The notes: generated by a model not told the origin, from the letters alone. Positions 46,357 through 57,594 are shown, counted from the stretch's first letter. The stretch is 64,000 nt of DNA from Gentiana macrophylla (GCA_026214975.1 JAOBSW010001108.1:1-64000); one strand, 5' to 3'. Numbers and translations are program-made.

Positions 46357-47536
46357 CGAAATCTTTTGATAAGAAGAACTCGTTAGATTGAAGACGACCT
46401 GAACTACGAACCGAATAGTAACCAACTTTTAGATCTTACACGAATCTACAAACCAATAACGAATCTAACATAAACCTTACAAGAATATAACCTTACAAAG
46501 ATTAAAGTCAAGAACAACTACGAAAAAAATTAGATCTTAACTTCAAGAAAAGATTCAAAGCCAAAAACTGCTATTGAAATTGAAAATGTTGTTGAACGAA
46601 CCCATAAACTAACCAGAGTGCTCCAGAAACTATGTCAGGAAATCAACCCGTGCGCTTACCCAGTCGGTGGCTAAGGGCAGCGGCCCAAGCTTTAGCGTAA
46701 AACTCCAAAAATACTAAACATGAAGTATAAAAGGCTATCTCAAGGTTTTTTCTAAAGGATTATCCAGCCTCAAGTCGGTTTTAGATGACTTTGAAGTCAA
46801 AAAGCTTGATGAAACCTTAAAATATTTATAACTTTAATAAAAACATAATTATCAAAAGAAAGAAGTACCCTTACTGATAGGTCGATGTTTTACGGATAAT
46901 GATATAAACACGATATATAGACAAGAACCCTCATTATACAATAGCATCATCTGATTAAAAAAAAACAATTTGTGCAATTTTAGGAAATGATGTGGAAGGA
47001 TAAAATCACCTCACAATGTAAGTCTTTTAGTTTTGTTAGAAAATCATTTCTCGTTTTGTAACAATACATCATGGATACCTATAATATACATAATTTTAAC
47101 GTCACGTGACTAATTCTGTTAAGCACAATTTTTATTTTTGTCTTTGTCTTGTTATTTAATCCATGTCTTTTTATCTTTTAGTTTACAAAAGAATATGTAT
47201 TTTTTTCCTGATGTTAATACCTATAATTAGTTATTACGCATTTATTTTCTCAAAAAAAATTACGCATTTATTAAATATTATAATATTTTAATTCCTTTAT
47301 TTTCTAACAAGAATTTTGGTCAACAGACTTTCCACTTCACAGTCTCCACCTCTAGTACTTGCTCCATTTTCTATGGCACATTCTTTGGTGCTCTGAGCCC
47401 TCAACATCCGGACTTTTTTATCGATTTGTTAAACGATTACCTTCCATTCCAAAGGTTCGCAAGGCTTCAAATGGTGATCATTTCAAGGTTTTTGTTCGCT
47501 TAAATAGTTTTATCGGCAGAAATAAGCCTACCTACA
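46357..47536 (+). other. Intergenic region and XRI1 leader
   Basis: Nothing recognised at 46,357-47,300, which is AT-rich single-copy-looking sequence. From about 47,330 the text becomes richer in CT (ACTTTCCACTTCACAGTCTCCACC), as expected for a 5' untranslated leader. The short open frame 47359-47550 overlaps the XRI1 start in another frame and is not supported. Confidence 0.45.
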
Positions 47537-50500
47537 ATGGACTTCAATAAGGATGATGAGTGAGTTCAACTGCTCTTTTTCTTTTTTCTTTTCTCATTTG
47601 TATTGAATGGTGATTGTTTGTTGTTGTTCTCGTGCCTTTCATTAAGTGGGAGTGGATGGTGGGGGTGATTAATGATTTGTCTTATTTCAGATTGATTTTT
47701 CCTCTTTTTTCTAAAAGAGGTGGAAATAGTGGGAATGTGAGATGTCTGATTTTGTGTTTTCTGTTGTGGGTTTTAATTTTTTTTTTTTTTTTTTTTTTCC
47801 CTTTTGTAGATTCCACAGTTTGATTTTCCTTTTCTGGAATAAAAAAAGTTTCACCCCAACCCAAATGCCCAATTTCCCCGTCTCTTGAGAGTTTGATCGA
47901 GGATGTATATCCAGGGTTATGTCTTTGTTGTTACCACTACAGTTTTACTTCTCTTTTGTCACTGAGCTATGCCCTTGGGGCTTGGTTTTCTTTTTCTTTT
48001 ATAATTGTTGGGTTTTTGCCTTTAGTTACTGTGGTCTGTTTTTTCAGGGAGGAGTGAGAGAAGGGGGGACGGGGGGAATGGTGAAGGTTCTGATGTTCTT
48101 GCAGAATGTATGAAACATGTCTACATTGTTGAAGTAAGTAATGTGCTGTCTGTTGTTTGCTTGAATGCCCCTTCGATCTGTGCTGCAGTGCACTTCACTC
48201 ACTAATTTCTGAAAAATTCATCAATTCACCAACTCTATGGTATACACAGTGAATCCGCTCTGGGAAGTAGATTCCATTTGTTTTCTCTTAAATTATTTCA
48301 ACACCCCGGCAGTTTGTACAAAAGTATATAGACATCTTCAACGTTATGCACTGTGTTGTTTAGGTGCGTTTTTTCATGAGTGTAGTGCCATTGTAGCTTT
48401 TAGGTTATATAATTTACGAGTGGTCTAAACTTATGTGTCAATTATTGGCTTATATGGGCTGACATTGCTTACTTACTTTTGCATAACAATGTTTTTTTTT
48501 CTAATTCTGCATTAAAATGTTAAGTTTTTGTTTCGTTGTTACGATTTACATTGCAATTTGATTTGTTAACAGCAGCATGTGGGGGTGGCAATGTCAGGAG
48601 TATGATCTCGGTGATGACACTGATCTTGGTGAGTGTGTTAGCACGTTGCCACGAGCTTGTGTTGTGTCAAATAATGGCAGATATATGTTAAAAGTATTTT
48701 TTAGCTAGCATTGTCACTGTCCAAGCACAACAATTCTGTTTCGTTATCTTGTGTTTTTCTGTGTAACACATTTATGATGAGCATATTTGGGGCGTATCTC
48801 ACTTTGCTTTTTGGACAGATATATCTAAGTCCCTGTTAAATGAAGGCCCCACCGATGATTTTGCTTGCATGTTTGATGCTGGAACAACTCCACTTAGGGC
48901 TTGCAGAGATACGACTTACCATGTTAACAACAATGGTAAGGAGCAACACTTTAATTTCTTTCCATTTTGGACCAAGAGCCGAATGATTATCCCATAAATA
49001 ATACATTTAATCTTTCAAAACGACTCTTATTTAGGGACGGGACGGAGGTAGTACTCATGAACTCAAGTGTGTGCCTTTGTATTATCTGTTTCTGGATGTT
49101 AGTTTATGATTGTCCCATATAATATGCAGTTTTAAATTTTTAGTGCTATATTCTTCAATGTTTATATGTACAAGTATTGATACATGTTGGTGTATATCTG
49201 TAAACTGTATTCCTGATCAGTTTTCCTGCCTTCTATGCCTAATTGCAGAAAATATCAAGGGTTTGGGCCAATGCAAGGACGTTCCTTTACAAATGAAAAG
49301 ACGCAGGATGCTTCAGTTTGAATCTGAGGAATTGGAATCAACCCTCGGCATTGAAGATATTCCTTCTTCATTCTTACAAGAAAATGTGGGTGATGATTTC
49401 TTTCCACTTCTTTTGTCCCATATTTGAAGACAATGTCATGCGTTGGGAAACCTTTATAATAATGAACAACTAGGGGAACCTTTAGAAGTTGTGCTTTTAC
49501 GGATACGTGGGTACACAAATATGTGGAGATACACGGGTTGCTGGATTTTTGAAAAATGTAGGATATGGGTACGGAGGGGATTTCTTCAACTATTAAAAGT
49601 ATTGGGATCAAAATGTACATAATGAAAATACAAGGACCAATATGAATCTTCGTTTCGCGTATCCGATTTATGGATATGTATATCTGGATCGTGTATCCAA
49701 CTTTCGAAAATCACAAATTCATTCTAGGTGTGTATTTGGTATGCATTCGTATCAGATACAAAACACACTACGGAACAAAAGTATCTGTATATTTGAGAAA
49801 GGCTGTTAAGCTTTTATTGATTTGAAGAGCACTTTGTAGCTTGTACTTTTTTCCATCAACCATTAAAATCAGTATCTCTTTGACATTTTACTTTAAAGAT
49901 TGAGATTCTTTGAGCTTCCAATAATATTGTTCTTTGTGTTAATGTATGTGTTTTTTCTCCCTTGTGTTCAGGAGTCACAAAATTCTATGGAAGAGGGTAT
50001 ATCTGAAATTTCACAATGGGTTTCTGCATTTGCAGGTCACCTTAACCTTATTTTCTTTCTGAAAAACGGTGCTTGATTTGTTCTATACTGATGAGAAATT
50101 TTATGCTACCATTGTTGTATTAATGGTTGTATTAAGTGGATGGATGTGATAAACCAACTGAACTCTACACACGGTTACTATGTGAAAGAGACTAAACATA
50201 GTGACATCATGTCTATCCACTTGTGGGATTTTCACCTAAACGATCATAACCAGGTGGGATTTTCATATTTTGGCAGATGGAACATCCACATCTAGTCGTG
50301 AAGTCTTGGATCAATCGTATGACGGGTGGCTTTCTGACTGCTTAAATGACTCAGAAATGCAATTATGCTCTGAGGATACGTTAGTTTTTCCTTTTCTGCC
50401 CTTTCACTTGGAGTGATTTTATGAATCACGCATTCTTTTTACTGATTCTTAAAACATGTGATAAACCTGATCTGTTACTTTTATGAACAGAAATCCCTCT

Positions 50501-51430
50501 GACGTGCCTGACGTTCATATAGATATTGCAGGTAGCCTAACTTATTCTAGGGAAATTGAGATTCAGGCGTTGTAGAGACCCTTACTTGTGAAAAAGTTGT
50601 CCTTTTTTAAAATTGCGTTTTTAGGTAACACTACAATAATAGTGTCGTAAAAAGATTTTTTACGACAATAATATTGTCAGTGATTTTACGACATTCGTAA
50701 AAATCTTTTTACGACACTATTATTGTCGTAAAGAGTTTAACTCCATTATTATTGTCGTAAAATCTGTTTAACTCCAATATTTTTTACGACGCTATTATCG
50801 TCGTGTTACCTAAAAACTCATTTTGTCAAAAGTGCAACTTTATTTCCAAGTGGAGAGGGCCAATTTCCCTTATTCTAGTATGGTTTCTTTTCTGTCAGTT
50901 ATTCTAGTATTGTACCTAGTTCTTTTGGTATTTTGTTCAATAGGTGTGATTATAATAAACTATCATGTTACAGACCTATGCAATATACCGAAAATGATAT
51001 TGTTCAAGCGCCACCTGTTCGCATAACGTGGAAACGTTGCATTCAAAGGTTTGAGTATGTAATGTAGAGAATCAGTTAATTAGACAGTAATGCAAGTGTT
51101 TTCTTAGTCCATAGGTTTACGGCTTTTATTTGTCGTTTCAACTTCTCAGGTAGAAAGTCGTACAGGCGGAAGAATCCTGCAAAAGTACCTTCGTCTGTGG
51201 TTTATCCATTTGCCTTTGTGAAACCGTGCGGGATTCAAGGAGAAGCGACGCTAAAGGACATAAACAAGCGTATACGCAATCCAGTGTCAAAGTTAAAGCA
51301 GAAAAAGGAAGACGACCCTTTGTCTGATTATCCTACATCGGCTATTTCTGGAAAGCCTGTTGTTGGAAAGGCTAAAATCCACACAGTTGGAGGAAAAGGA
51401 AGCATTACAATTATGAGAACAAAAGGTTGA
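47537..51430 (+). CDS. XRI1: XRI1-like DNA repair/meiosis protein, nine exons
   Basis: X-ray induced transcript 1 is a plant nuclear protein, needed in Arabidopsis for DNA repair and meiosis and reported to bind MND1. Exons read by GT/AG sites and phase: 47537-47559, 48573-48628, 48819-48935, 49249-49385, 49972-50035, 50277-50379, 50491-50531, 50974-51048, 51150-51430. They sum to 897 bases (298 residues), close to the family length as I recall it. Family signatures are MWGWQCQEYDL (exon 2), ACRDTTYHVNNN (exon 3), MKRRRMLQFESEE (exon 4), SQWVSAFADGTSTS (exons 5-6), DQSYDGWLSDCLNDSE (exon 6), GRKSYRRKNP and YPFAFVKPCGIQGEATLKDI (exon 9), ending GKGSITIMRTKG. As assembled, exon 8 has an in-frame TAA at 51024. 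The ATG is chosen because MDFNKDD joins exon 2 in phase. Confidence 0.87.
49033..49053. mobile_element. Stowaway-type MITE end in XRI1 intron 3
   Basis: GGGACGGGACGGAGGTAGTAC carries the GGGACGGAGGTAG terminal sequence also found at 54787. No matching left end was found within the intron, so this is probably a remnant. Confidence 0.45.
50617..50817. mobile_element. MITE with 37-bp inverted ends in XRI1 intron 7
   Basis: The 201-bp unit starts GTTTTTAGGTAACACTACAA. Its reverse complement starts GTTTTTAGGTAACACGACGA, and the inverted ends match over about 37 bases with four differences. The interior is built from repeated TTTTACGACA...ATTATTGTCGTAAA words, so the whole unit can fold back. No convincing target duplication was found. 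The first bases are not those of Stowaway, so the superfamily is open; CACTA or Mutator types are possible. Confidence 0.72.
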
Positions 51431-52374
51431 TCAAACAGCGCGTTGCGAACATGTATTTTGTGTGTGTTTTTTTTTTTCATGTTTTCTGACAACCCCTCAT
51501 GGATGAGAAGCGCGGTATCTACTTTTGTACAAGCTTATGGCGGTTGCATTCTTGGAGATCAGAACACTGGTTTAGCTTATAACCGTGGCGATCACAAGAA
51601 TGGGGTTTTTTTTTTCCCCATAAACTTTAGTTACAATATTAAAGCTCTTGTCTTTTGCTTATTGTGTTGTTGCAGATATGTTTAAGAGGATGAAAAATGG
51701 CAAATCCCTTTTAGAGGATTTTTTCAATTGAACACTGTTTTAGAGGTTGATATCTTTCTTAAGGATTTGTACATAACTAAGGGCATTCGTAGCAGAAGCC
51801 CTATATGGTGCTCTATCCTTAAAATGAAGATAAAAAATAGAGTTTATCTCAAAATATCTTCTACACCAGAGTCTCTATCCCTGTTTATTTTTAGGGATAT
51901 GAATAGTGCATCCCTACTTGTGATGATGCACTATTCACGTCCCTAAACATATTTAGTTATGGAAAAATTAGTTTATAGTCCACTTTTTTTTCTTAATTAA
52001 GTGCTAATCCAGCATCAATTTTTTAGTTGTATTAAGGACAAATAAATTTCACCGGATGAATATACCCCTAATAACTAACGCCTCTGTTTCTTTCCGTCTG
52101 TCCGCTCAATCAAATTTCTCAGTTATGAACCTGTCGTGCCTGCCCGGGGGAATTACCGGCAAAATCACCGGGAATTTGTTGCTTTTATCTTCTTTGATCT
52201 CTTCTCACAAGGATGGCGATCCTTGAGGATTTTGAATGCTGCTAGATTAAGTTGTTTGGAGTTAACAGGGGATAAGAGGAGGCCGTTAGAGAATTATCAT
52301 CATCATCAGCTAATTATCAAGAAAATTTATGCCACTAATTGTTGTGCATCCGGTGGAAAGCAAAATTTCCAGCC
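51431..52374 (+). other. XRI1 3' region and intergenic DNA
   Basis: The first 300 or so bases are probably XRI1 3' untranslated sequence. A fold-back is at 51891-51946. The open frame 52136-52378 directly before the next gene has no recognised content and is most likely its leader. Confidence 0.45.
51891..51946. repeat. Fold-back repeat, possible MITE part
   Basis: TTAGGGATATGAATAGTGCATC pairs with GATGCACTATTCACGTCCCTAA (two mismatches) around a short loop. Sequence like GGGCATTCGTAGCAG at 51781 resembles the reverse complement of 54818-54832, hinting at one MITE family. Weak evidence. Confidence 0.45.
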
Positions 52375-53209
52375 ATGACTGAGTATTGGGTAGTCAGAGG
52401 AACAAATGGTGTGATTTTTGCAAAATTTTCATATCCAACAACCCTGCTAGCATCAGGAACCATGAACTCAGTCAACGTCATAAGGAGAAAAATGATTCTT
52501 CTTATGACAAACCTTCTTCGTCTGAGGCATATACTAAATGTGCAAAGCGGTATGTCTACTTGATTGTTGAAAAATATCAGGTAAATATTGGGTCTTTTAT
52601 GAATCTGATAGCACGATCTTGGCGAGAATAAAATCGAGATTGATAGAATTAGTAAATTTCTATTTGTTCTTATTCTTTCTGTCATTATTCTTCAATTATA
52701 CTTGAAATAATGATAAAGGAAATTATTATTTTAACATTCAAAAGGTCAGAAAGTGGCGCACTTTAGTTTTTGCTTTAACTTTTTTTTTGGTGCATAAACA
52801 GATAGATAGATCAATGGGAAGAGTAAGGAAAGGAATTATGAGGGTTGTTCAAGTTGTTACTCCAGAAGCTAATAAAATGGATAGTAAAGCAGAGGTTAAT
52901 ACGCAAGAAAGCTCTGATTCAGGTTACTATTTGGATGAATGTGTTGAAAAAGGCGAATCGGATACGTCTTTCGAAGGATTTTTCAAGAATGCAGCTGTTT
53001 ATGAAGCCGAGAACAAATGGCCTAATGTCATTGAACCCAAGAACAAGAAGAGACGTAAAAGAAATGATCCTAAAGAAAAAGTAGTATCGAAACATGCTCC
53101 GAAAAGAAGTAAATATGAGTGCTTGAATTGTAAGAAGACATTCAGTTCATATCAAGGACTTGGGAGACATAGACCTTGCAACAAAAAACCGAAAGAAGAG
53201 TCCTTTTGA
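52375..53209 (+). CDS. Chimeric zinc-finger gene: ZOP1-like head, ZAT-like tail
   Basis: Exon 1 (52375-52549) starts MTEYW, the typical start of ZOP1/WBP4-like splicing proteins. After a 1-base shift near 52390 it reads NKWCDFCKIFISNNPASIRN and HELSQRHK, a U1-type zinc finger (CX2C...HX5H). Exon 2 (52810-53209) reads SSDSGYYLDECVEKGESDTS and FEGFFKNA, then a basic stretch KKRRKRNDPKEK (likely nuclear signal) and YECLNCKKTFSSYQGLGRH, a ZAT-type C2H2 finger. In this finger the plant QALGGH core is QGLGRH and the last His is Cys. Intron 52550-52809 has GTATGT and a pyrimidine-rich end; the strongest acceptor (52800) gives a stop, and the one at 52809 keeps frame. It is either a young chimeric gene or a pseudogene. 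Confidence 0.6.
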
Positions 53210-53465
53210 GCCTGATACTTTGTACCGACATCGACATCGACATCGAGTCGTGTGCCTTAATGCAATAGATAGGCCTAGTTCATAGGCTTACTTGTGTGCC
53301 TTGGCGTCTTGAGAGTTTTTGATCTACATTGTATCATCATGTAATAGATAGGCCTAGTTCATAAGCTACTCGAACTTGTAATTCAAAGACCTTGTGAATT
53401 CGGGCATGATAATTTAGTTCTTTTAACTTGAATATCCTTCTTATAATTTGGCTGATAGTTCAGAC

Positions 53466-53586
53466 TGTTTCGGACTTGTATTGATTTTCCGTGTATTACA
53501 TTTTAGTCTGATGTACCTATTGTACTAAATCTATAGTCTGTTGTATTGATCTTCTATGTATTACATTTTAGTCTGATGTACCTTTT
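53466..53586. repeat. About 65-bp tandem duplication
   Basis: TTGTATTGATTTTCCGTG then TATTACATTTTAGTCTGATG and TACCTA is repeated as TTGTATTGATCTTCTATG with the same continuation and TACCTT. Confidence 0.75.
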
Positions 53587-53729
53587 AGACTTAATTCAAG
53601 TGATTAACTACTGAACCTGCATGTTATAAACACCACACCTTAATCAAGTTAATCTATGTTATTCCTTTTATCAATCAAAACCACATAAACTTGACATAGG
53701 CGTAATAGTTAATCACTTGAATTAAGTCT
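53587..53729. repeat. Inverted repeat with 24-bp arms
   Basis: AGACTTAATTCAAGTGATTA followed by ACTA at the left is the exact reverse complement of the right arm ending ATTAAGTCT. The loop is about 95 bases. It could be a small MITE, but no clear target duplication is seen. Confidence 0.6.
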
Positions 53730-54517
53730 TAAATGAGCCTTATATGAGCCAGATTGAAGTAGTCATTTGAATTAAGCCTTAAATGAGCACGACATCGACA
53801 TCGATCATCGAGCATCGATACTATTTAGTGTAAATGCTGCGATTAAATTCGGCTTTCAAATACTACGTCGAAAAGGTATCAAATGAGGTCTCAAAATGAA
53901 GATAAAAAAATATGAACTTTGGTGAAACAATTTTGATGATTGGTGTTCTAAATCAAAAGTTACGATCGTTTATAAGAAAAACGCTCCGGTTAATACAAAT
54001 ATTTTTTTGGCTTTTAAAATTTATGTCGGAAGGGTATCGTATTTAGGTTCAAATTAAAGAGCAAAAAAATATATAAATTTTGGTGAAAAAATTTCGATAA
54101 TCGGAGTTGTAAATCAAAGTTACGGATGTTTGAAAAAAAAAAAAAAAACAAAACAAAAACATACCTGAAACAGAAATGAAGCGCTTGAGGATATACGCGC
54201 GTCCCTTCTATAAAGGGGTAATTTTGTCCGTTTGAAATTGTTTGTCCTTTTTGCAACTAAAAAAAGGAGTATGTCGTATTTATTCATTTTGTAATTTTTT
54301 TTGTCCTTTTCCCTCAATCTCTCTTTAATTATTAAAAATTATAGGGATAATGATAGGGATGCTGCTGGAGTGAAATAATAAATATTTAATGTGTACGAAT
54401 AGAGTTGTGAGGTAGAATATATATTATTTAATAGTATTTGAAATGTTATAGGGATAAGGATATGAATACTACTGCGGAGTATTTTGAATTGAGATATTGT
54501 AAAATATGAATTTTATA

Positions 54518-54787
54518 CTACCTCCGTCCCAAATTAAGTCATTCTCTTTTGTTCTCACGCATATTAAGAAATGTAATTAATGTGTTGTGTTTTTATCTTA
54601 TATTGACATACTTACCCCAACAAATAATAAATGTTTGTTTTGGGATGTAAAATGAGTCACAATAAATAAACGTTTGACTAAGCAGATCTTTGGAAAATAA
54701 ACATTAAATGACATTGGTAATATAAAGTCGACACTTTTATGGGACAATTTTTTTCAAAATGTGACACTTATTATGGGACGGAGGTAG
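54518..54787. mobile_element. Stowaway MITE
   Basis: 270 bp with ends CTACCTCCGTCCC...GGGACGGAGGTAG and TA at both sides (54516-54517 and 54788-54789). These are the hallmarks of Stowaway (Tc1/mariner-derived) MITEs. It may itself lie inside an older small element, since TAGGGATAATGATAGGG at 54342 and ATTTTAGGGATAAAAAATGATGC at 54791 flank it. Confidence 0.85.
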
Positions 54788-54789
54788 TA

Positions 54790-55804
54790 TTATTTTAGGG
54801 ATAAAAAATGATGCACCTGATGTGAATGCCCTAAATACACCGGAGAACCCAACAACCTGCCTACGTGGTCAACAACATATAGGACAAAATACACAATAAT
54901 GTCAACAAAGAACAAAATTTACAAAGAGGTCTCTCAGATCTAAATAGCTTCTAGCTTTTTAAACTTTCACTTTTCTAAACTATTCGAGTTTATCTGTCAT
55001 TTTAGAATACCAATACAATATTTATTATTATTTTTCCACTTTAACCCTACAACACAATTAAACCAATTATTAACTTTTCAATGTAATAAATGGAAAATGA
55101 AAAAAAAAAAATCCATTCCCAAAGTTGGTAGAATTCCAATAGCCTTGAAAAGTGAATATTGTACGTGGATTAAGTGGAAAAAAATACACAATTTACTAAG
55201 TACAATTTCAAAGGTCTTTTAAATTGATGAAAAAGAATACTTAAATTTTAAGAGAAGGTTAACTTTCTTTTTTAACAAAATATTTCAGACATATAAATCA
55301 ATTTCTTAATCTGTGTGAATACATAAAAAAACAAATGATAAAAAGACGGAGGCTCTCAAATTAAATGGGGTTTGAACCACATTTAATTTGTCCCTGAAGT
55401 AAGTGAACTAAGATTAAGTAAGAGGTTTGGGAAGTGCGTCTCCTACTAGTTCAACGAAGGGAACATCAAGGACTTCAAGATCTCCTAGTAGAATTTTGTC
55501 ACAAACAAAGTGAACATTCAATTCCATACATTTTGTACGAGAGTGAAGGACAAGACTGTGGGCTTGTGAACTTGCACCCAAATATCATTACCTTGTATTA
55601 AGTCTTTAGATTCATTTTTCCTTGTAACATGCTTCTAAGAAAATCGCAGGATGAGCCGGTGAGGGGTTTACTCATTTTTGTTTTGTTTTGGGTAATGTTG
55701 GAGAACCATCTGCAAAAGTATAGAAGAAAGCTTCGGTTCAGTTAATTTATTAGGTTCGGTTACTTTATTTAGTTCGGATTCCATTCCAAAAAATTACCTA
55801 CCTT
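54790..55804. other. Intergenic region without recognised features
   Basis: AT-rich sequence with no supported gene and no clear repeat. Confidence 0.5.
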
Positions 55805-55807
55805 TAC

Positions 55808-56075
55808 ACTAGGGGTGGCAAATTTCCCGATAATCCCGACCCGTGATCCCGAAAATTTCCCAACCCAGAATTTCAGGATTTTTCCCCACCTGAAAAATGC
55901 GGGAAAGGGATCGGGTATAAAACTCAATCTCGTCGGGTTCCTGATCCCGACCCAAAAATATATATATATAGCATTTTTCATCCCGATATGAATACCCGCA
56001 ACCCTAAATACTAAAAATAAAACATTTTTTCATCCCGATATGAATACCCACAACCCTAAATACTAAAAACATAAA
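55808..56075. mobile_element. hAT-like terminal fragment with a 51-bp duplication
   Basis: TAGGGGTGGCAAATTTCCCG has the form of plant hAT element ends (C/TAGGGGTGGCAA), followed by the CCCGA/TCGGG-rich text common in them. A unit CATTTTTCATCCCGATATGA, continuing ATACCCGCAACCCTAAATAC, occurs twice (55972 and 56023). The other end of a hAT element was not found. Confidence 0.5.
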
Positions 56076-56494
56076 CCTACTACACCTTCTGCTTTCGGTG
56101 TTTCTCAATTTCTCTACACCTCTATTCTGCTCTCTAATATTCCAGAGTGTTCTTCCTCACAAAAGTCACCCACCTCCACTGGATTTCGACTATGTGGTCA
56201 TTAACTCATTTCTCCGGCCCCTACCTTTTGAACTATTGTTTTGATCAAATGATTGTTGTCATTTTTTTATATTAACATGAATATTTTTTAATATCGTATG
56301 CTCGAGACATTAATATTTTTTAATATTTTTTATATTAACATGATCAAATGATTGTTGTCATTGTTTTGATTTTTTTTTTATTTTTTTTTACTTTTGCACA
56401 CCACATTTCTCGTAAATTGGAAAATCAAACGCACGCCGACCGACACTTGAAAATCGTTGTTGCGCCTTTCCGACATGAAAATCAGTAACGTAGA

Positions 56495-56760
56495 GATCCT
56501 TACGTTCGACGTAGAGATATCTACGCTCGACGTAAGGAAATATAACTAACATAAAACGTTGGTAGTTGATCTTTACCTACGTTTAAACGTAGGTTTTCTA
56601 CGTTTCAACGTAGATAAACTACGTTTAAACGTAGGGAAATCCAAAAGTGAATTTTTGAAATTTATATACGTCTGAACGTAACAAAAACTACGTTTAAACG
56701 TAGATTTTCTATGTTGAAACGTAGAAAACCTACGTTTAAATGTAGGGAAATCCAAAAGTG
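56495..56760. repeat. Cluster of CTACGTTTAAACGTAG palindromes
   Basis: At least eight copies or variants of the 16-bp palindrome lie here, for example at 56577-56592, 56598-56613, 56619-56634, 56688-56703, 56709-56724 and 56729-56744. Two larger units of about 111 bp end in GTAGGGAAATCCAAAAGTGA (56632 and 56743). The cluster lies on the left flank of the MULE. Confidence 0.8.
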
Positions 56761-57594
56761 AATTTTTGATATTAATGTTGACAGTGGTAGATGGATATTA
56801 ATGTTGTTGTATGGTGCTTGTTGAATATACACCACATTAACGGGATTTTTCTCATTCCTTCAAAGGCTTTGAATCTAATATCAATTTTGTGCTCACTTCT
56901 TCATCTTTCAAGTCAATTTCTTCATCATTCAAGTGCTAAAATGGGTAAGTTATTGCTATCTTTTTTATCTTAATTCAAGTGCTCAATGTGTGTATGTTAT
57001 TTATATTGTAGTAATCATATGTCTAAAACCGAAACGTGTGTTTTAAGTAGGTTGTTTATGTAATGTTCATACTTCTAAGTAGTGTATTTAAGTATTTTCT
57101 TAGGGTTCAATTACTAGGTTTTAGTGTAATTAATGATATTTATTTAACCGAAATGTGTGTTTTGAGTAGTGATTATGTTATTTATATTGTAGAAATGATA
57201 TGTATTTATCTGAAATGTGTGTTTTAAGTAGGTTGTTTATGTAATTTTATACATCTAAGAACGATAGTGTTATAATTTTTGATTTGATAATGTAGTGTAA
57301 TTTATGAAAGTGTAATATATGGTAGCATGATAGTAGTATTGCTAATGACCTAATTATGCCCTTGAAAATAGGCTAACATGTATGCGTGTATATATATGTA
57401 TATATATATACACATTTAGATATATGTGTATATATGTGTGTATATCTAAATGTGTATATATATAGAGTAAATAAATACATATCATGTTTACCATTTTTTG
57501 GAAACAATCTTTTTTAAGTTGATAATGATTTAGTTGATACTGACTTGAATCGTTTTTTTTTTTGTTTTTGTTTTAAACAGATAATCGCAACACT
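56761..57594 (+). other. Left flank of the MULE transposase
   Basis: No gene is supported. A small repeat, ATGTGTGTTTTAAGTAGGTTG, occurs at 57035 and 57215, with a variant near 57155. A TA-rich stretch at 57366-57485 has an inverted counterpart near 63515-63640. Confidence 0.5.

Larger units (their letters stand above)
53210..54517 (+). other. Intergenic region with small duplications
   Basis: Holds a short duplicate ATAGATAGGCCTAGTTCATA (53264 and 53344), a 65-bp tandem duplication (53466-53586), an inverted repeat (53587-53729), and two related blocks near 53860-53960 and 53990-54130 that share AATTTTGATAAT... and AAATCAAAAGTTACG.. words. No gene is supported. Confidence 0.5.

Noticed and set aside
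47614..48113. Hydrophobic open frames in XRI1 intron 1
   Set aside because: They are T-rich intron sequence and would look like membrane segments in any frame.
49110..49427. 105-residue continuous frame over XRI1 exon 4
   Set aside because: It starts inside intron 3 and runs past the exon 4 donor. The spliced exon 49249-49385 keeps phase with its neighbours and the family text.
52136..52378. 80-residue frame just before the chimeric zinc-finger gene
   Set aside because: No recognised content. It ends at the MTEYW start in another frame, so it is more likely leader sequence.
56573..56755. Minus frame with repeated PTFKRR/STFKR units
   Set aside because: It is the translation of the CTACGTTTAAACGTAG palindrome cluster. 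No start context or splice support, so it is repeat DNA.
56495..56760. Regular palindromic repeats that might suggest a CRISPR array
   Set aside because: Spacing is irregular, the spacers are themselves repeated, and the window is plant nuclear DNA with introns and LTR elements.
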